A DNA stretch of 14,779 nt from an uncultured Collinsella sp. Its GTDB lineage: Bacteria > Actinomycetota > Coriobacteriia > Coriobacteriales > Coriobacteriaceae. The notes under the pieces are model-generated. The model worked only from the letters and a program-made list of their open reading frames with translations, searched no databases and was not told where the DNA came from. A program made the position numbers and the translations under genes. Positions 14,093 through 14,779 of this stretch are shown here, one piece after another (the stretch's first letter is position 1; the number at the start of each line of letters is the position of its first letter). The DNA lies in assembly GCA_902490405.1 (NCBI GenBank), contig CABUDS010000040.1, forward strand, positions 1-14,779, written 5' to 3'.

Positions 14093-14779
14093 CTATCTAA
14101 TCAATTGTAGTATATCTGCTTTCATGCAATTATCAACCAACTTGTTTAATTGCTCCTCGTTTGCCGATAGTCCCTCTTTTTTCAAAATGTCGCGCAGCTC
14201 GTTCTTAGTAATCGGCTTTTCAAACAACGAAAGCAAAGCGAACGAATAATCATTAACCGCACACATTCTATGGGTGGCACAACTCAGCAGTACTCTTAAC
14301 CCCTCTTTTGAGCGTCCGACTTCTTTAACAAACGAACTTTTAACCAATTGAAAACCATTATCGTGCATTACATAATCGACATCGATATTTGTATTCAGCA
14401 ATCCATAATGCAACAGTTCTTCTATCGCCCTTGTCAGCTCGAGGTCGCCCTGATCAAGAATAAGAGAAATGCTACAATCGGCCTCCAATAAACGGGCCAA
14501 CTTAAGGTATACCAACTGGGAAACAGCATAGACATGATGGTATTCAGAATTATAGAAGTAGGCAAATGGCTCAACGAGCACGACAGAGGTCTTGGAATCC
14601 AGCCAGATTCGATCAGCTGGATTTAGACTAGTTAGCCGTCGCTTTACTTTGGTCAAATGTCCCTTATACCTGACAGCGTGAATAGAATCTAGGATCCAGG
14701 TCACCTCTGAAATATGAAGCCGCTGGGGCAAGTCAATTGTGTCACTACCGTTTATGACCTCTTGCATATAAAAATCAAT
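14093..14779 (-). CDS. Unrecognised protein, C-terminal part, with winged-helix (PqqD/RRE-like) end; partial at the right edge
   Basis: The frame stays open to the window edge (229 codons, reading IDFYMQEV at the edge). The ATG at 14767 has no ribosome-binding site, so this is probably the C-terminal part of a longer gene. The final 60 residues or so (MCAVNDYSFALLSLFEKPIT to KLVDNCMKADILQLIR) have the spacing of a small winged-helix domain: a strand, a helix ending LLSLF, a turn PIT, NELRDILKKEG, then a last helix ending ADIL. This resembles PqqD-type RiPP recognition elements. The N-terminal part (WILDSIHAVRYKGHLTKVKR, WLDSKTSVVLVEPFAYFYNS) is mixed alpha/beta with no motif I know; no iron-sulphur Cys cluster is seen. 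The gene is AT-rich and is followed at once by the 36-residue peptide gene. Function is not assigned. Confidence 0.6.
   Translation of the reverse strand: MDFYMQEVINGSDTIDLPQRLHISEVTWILDSIHAVRYKGHLTKVKRRLTSLNPADRIWLDSKTSVVLVEPFAYFYNSEYHHVYAVSQLVYLKLARLLEADCSISLILDQGDLELTRAIEELLHYGLLNTNIDVDYVMHDNGFQLVKSSFVKEVGRSKEGLRVLLSCATHRMCAVNDYSFALLSLFEKPITKNELRDILKKEGLSANEEQLNKLVDNCMKADILQLIR

Noticed and set aside
1..14779. tRNA, rRNA, CRISPR array, insertion-sequence transposase
   Set aside because: None was seen: no tandem repeat-spacer pattern, no tRNA-like cloverleaf noticed, and no transposase or integrase motifs in any frame with coding character.

Overview
The window looks like a chromosomal segment of a gut Coriobacteriia actinobacterium, most probably Collinsella. 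The basis is a GC-rich, GC3-biased core, an L-lactate dehydrogenase, a two-domain glutamine-dependent NAD synthase, and a divergent LysA subfamily. The genus is an inference from overall gene style, not from a marker gene. Both ends (about 1-240 and 13,800-14,779) are visibly AT-rich and look like acquired DNA.

Layout. 1-480: an AT-rich left edge with the first codons of a gene leaving the window, preceded by a 5'-truncated small membrane ORF. There is an abrupt composition and frame break near 239-241, then GC-rich gene debris. 484-1,267 (minus): a HigA-family regulator with no recognisable HigB toxin, a small membrane protein just behind it, and a good sigma-A-like promoter containing palindromes. 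1,343-2,530 (minus): an M20 amidohydrolase, a candidate N-acetyl-diaminopimelate deacetylase. 2,680-2,899: a lysine riboswitch and its expression region. 2,910-6,711 (plus): the lysine/diaminopimelate operon, namely one uninterrupted reading frame carrying LysA followed by DapA, then dapB (8-nt overlap) and the N-acetyltransferase dapH. 6,713-6,931: three successive RNA hairpin structures, the last a bidirectional terminator. 6,957-9,233 (minus): a nucleoid-associated NA37-family protein and an Mbeg1-like alpha/beta-hydrolase, the latter bracketed by two diverged direct copies of a short hairpin motif. 9,347-10,297 (minus): L-lactate dehydrogenase. 10,499-11,662 (minus): a PLP aminotransferase of the DapL/PatA type. 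11,780-13,780 (minus): nadE. 13,905-14,779 (minus): an AT-rich pair, the C-terminal part of an unrecognised protein with a PqqD-like winged-helix end, followed by a 36-residue acidic peptide with an excellent ribosome-binding site and a strong terminator.

How the genes work together. LysA, DapA, DapB, DapH, the M20 deacetylase and the aminotransferase would together supply most of the acetyl branch of meso-diaminopimelate/lysine synthesis (aspartate kinase, semialdehyde dehydrogenase and DapF are not here). The core operon is under lysine riboswitch control.

Most interesting points: the in-frame LysA-DapA fusion; the riboswitch with two mutually exclusive pairings of the same strand; the 36-residue peptide plus winged-helix protein, which has the layout of a peptide-natural-product (RiPP) locus cut by the window edge; the branched hairpin element behind dapH; and the repeat-bracketed hydrolase gene.
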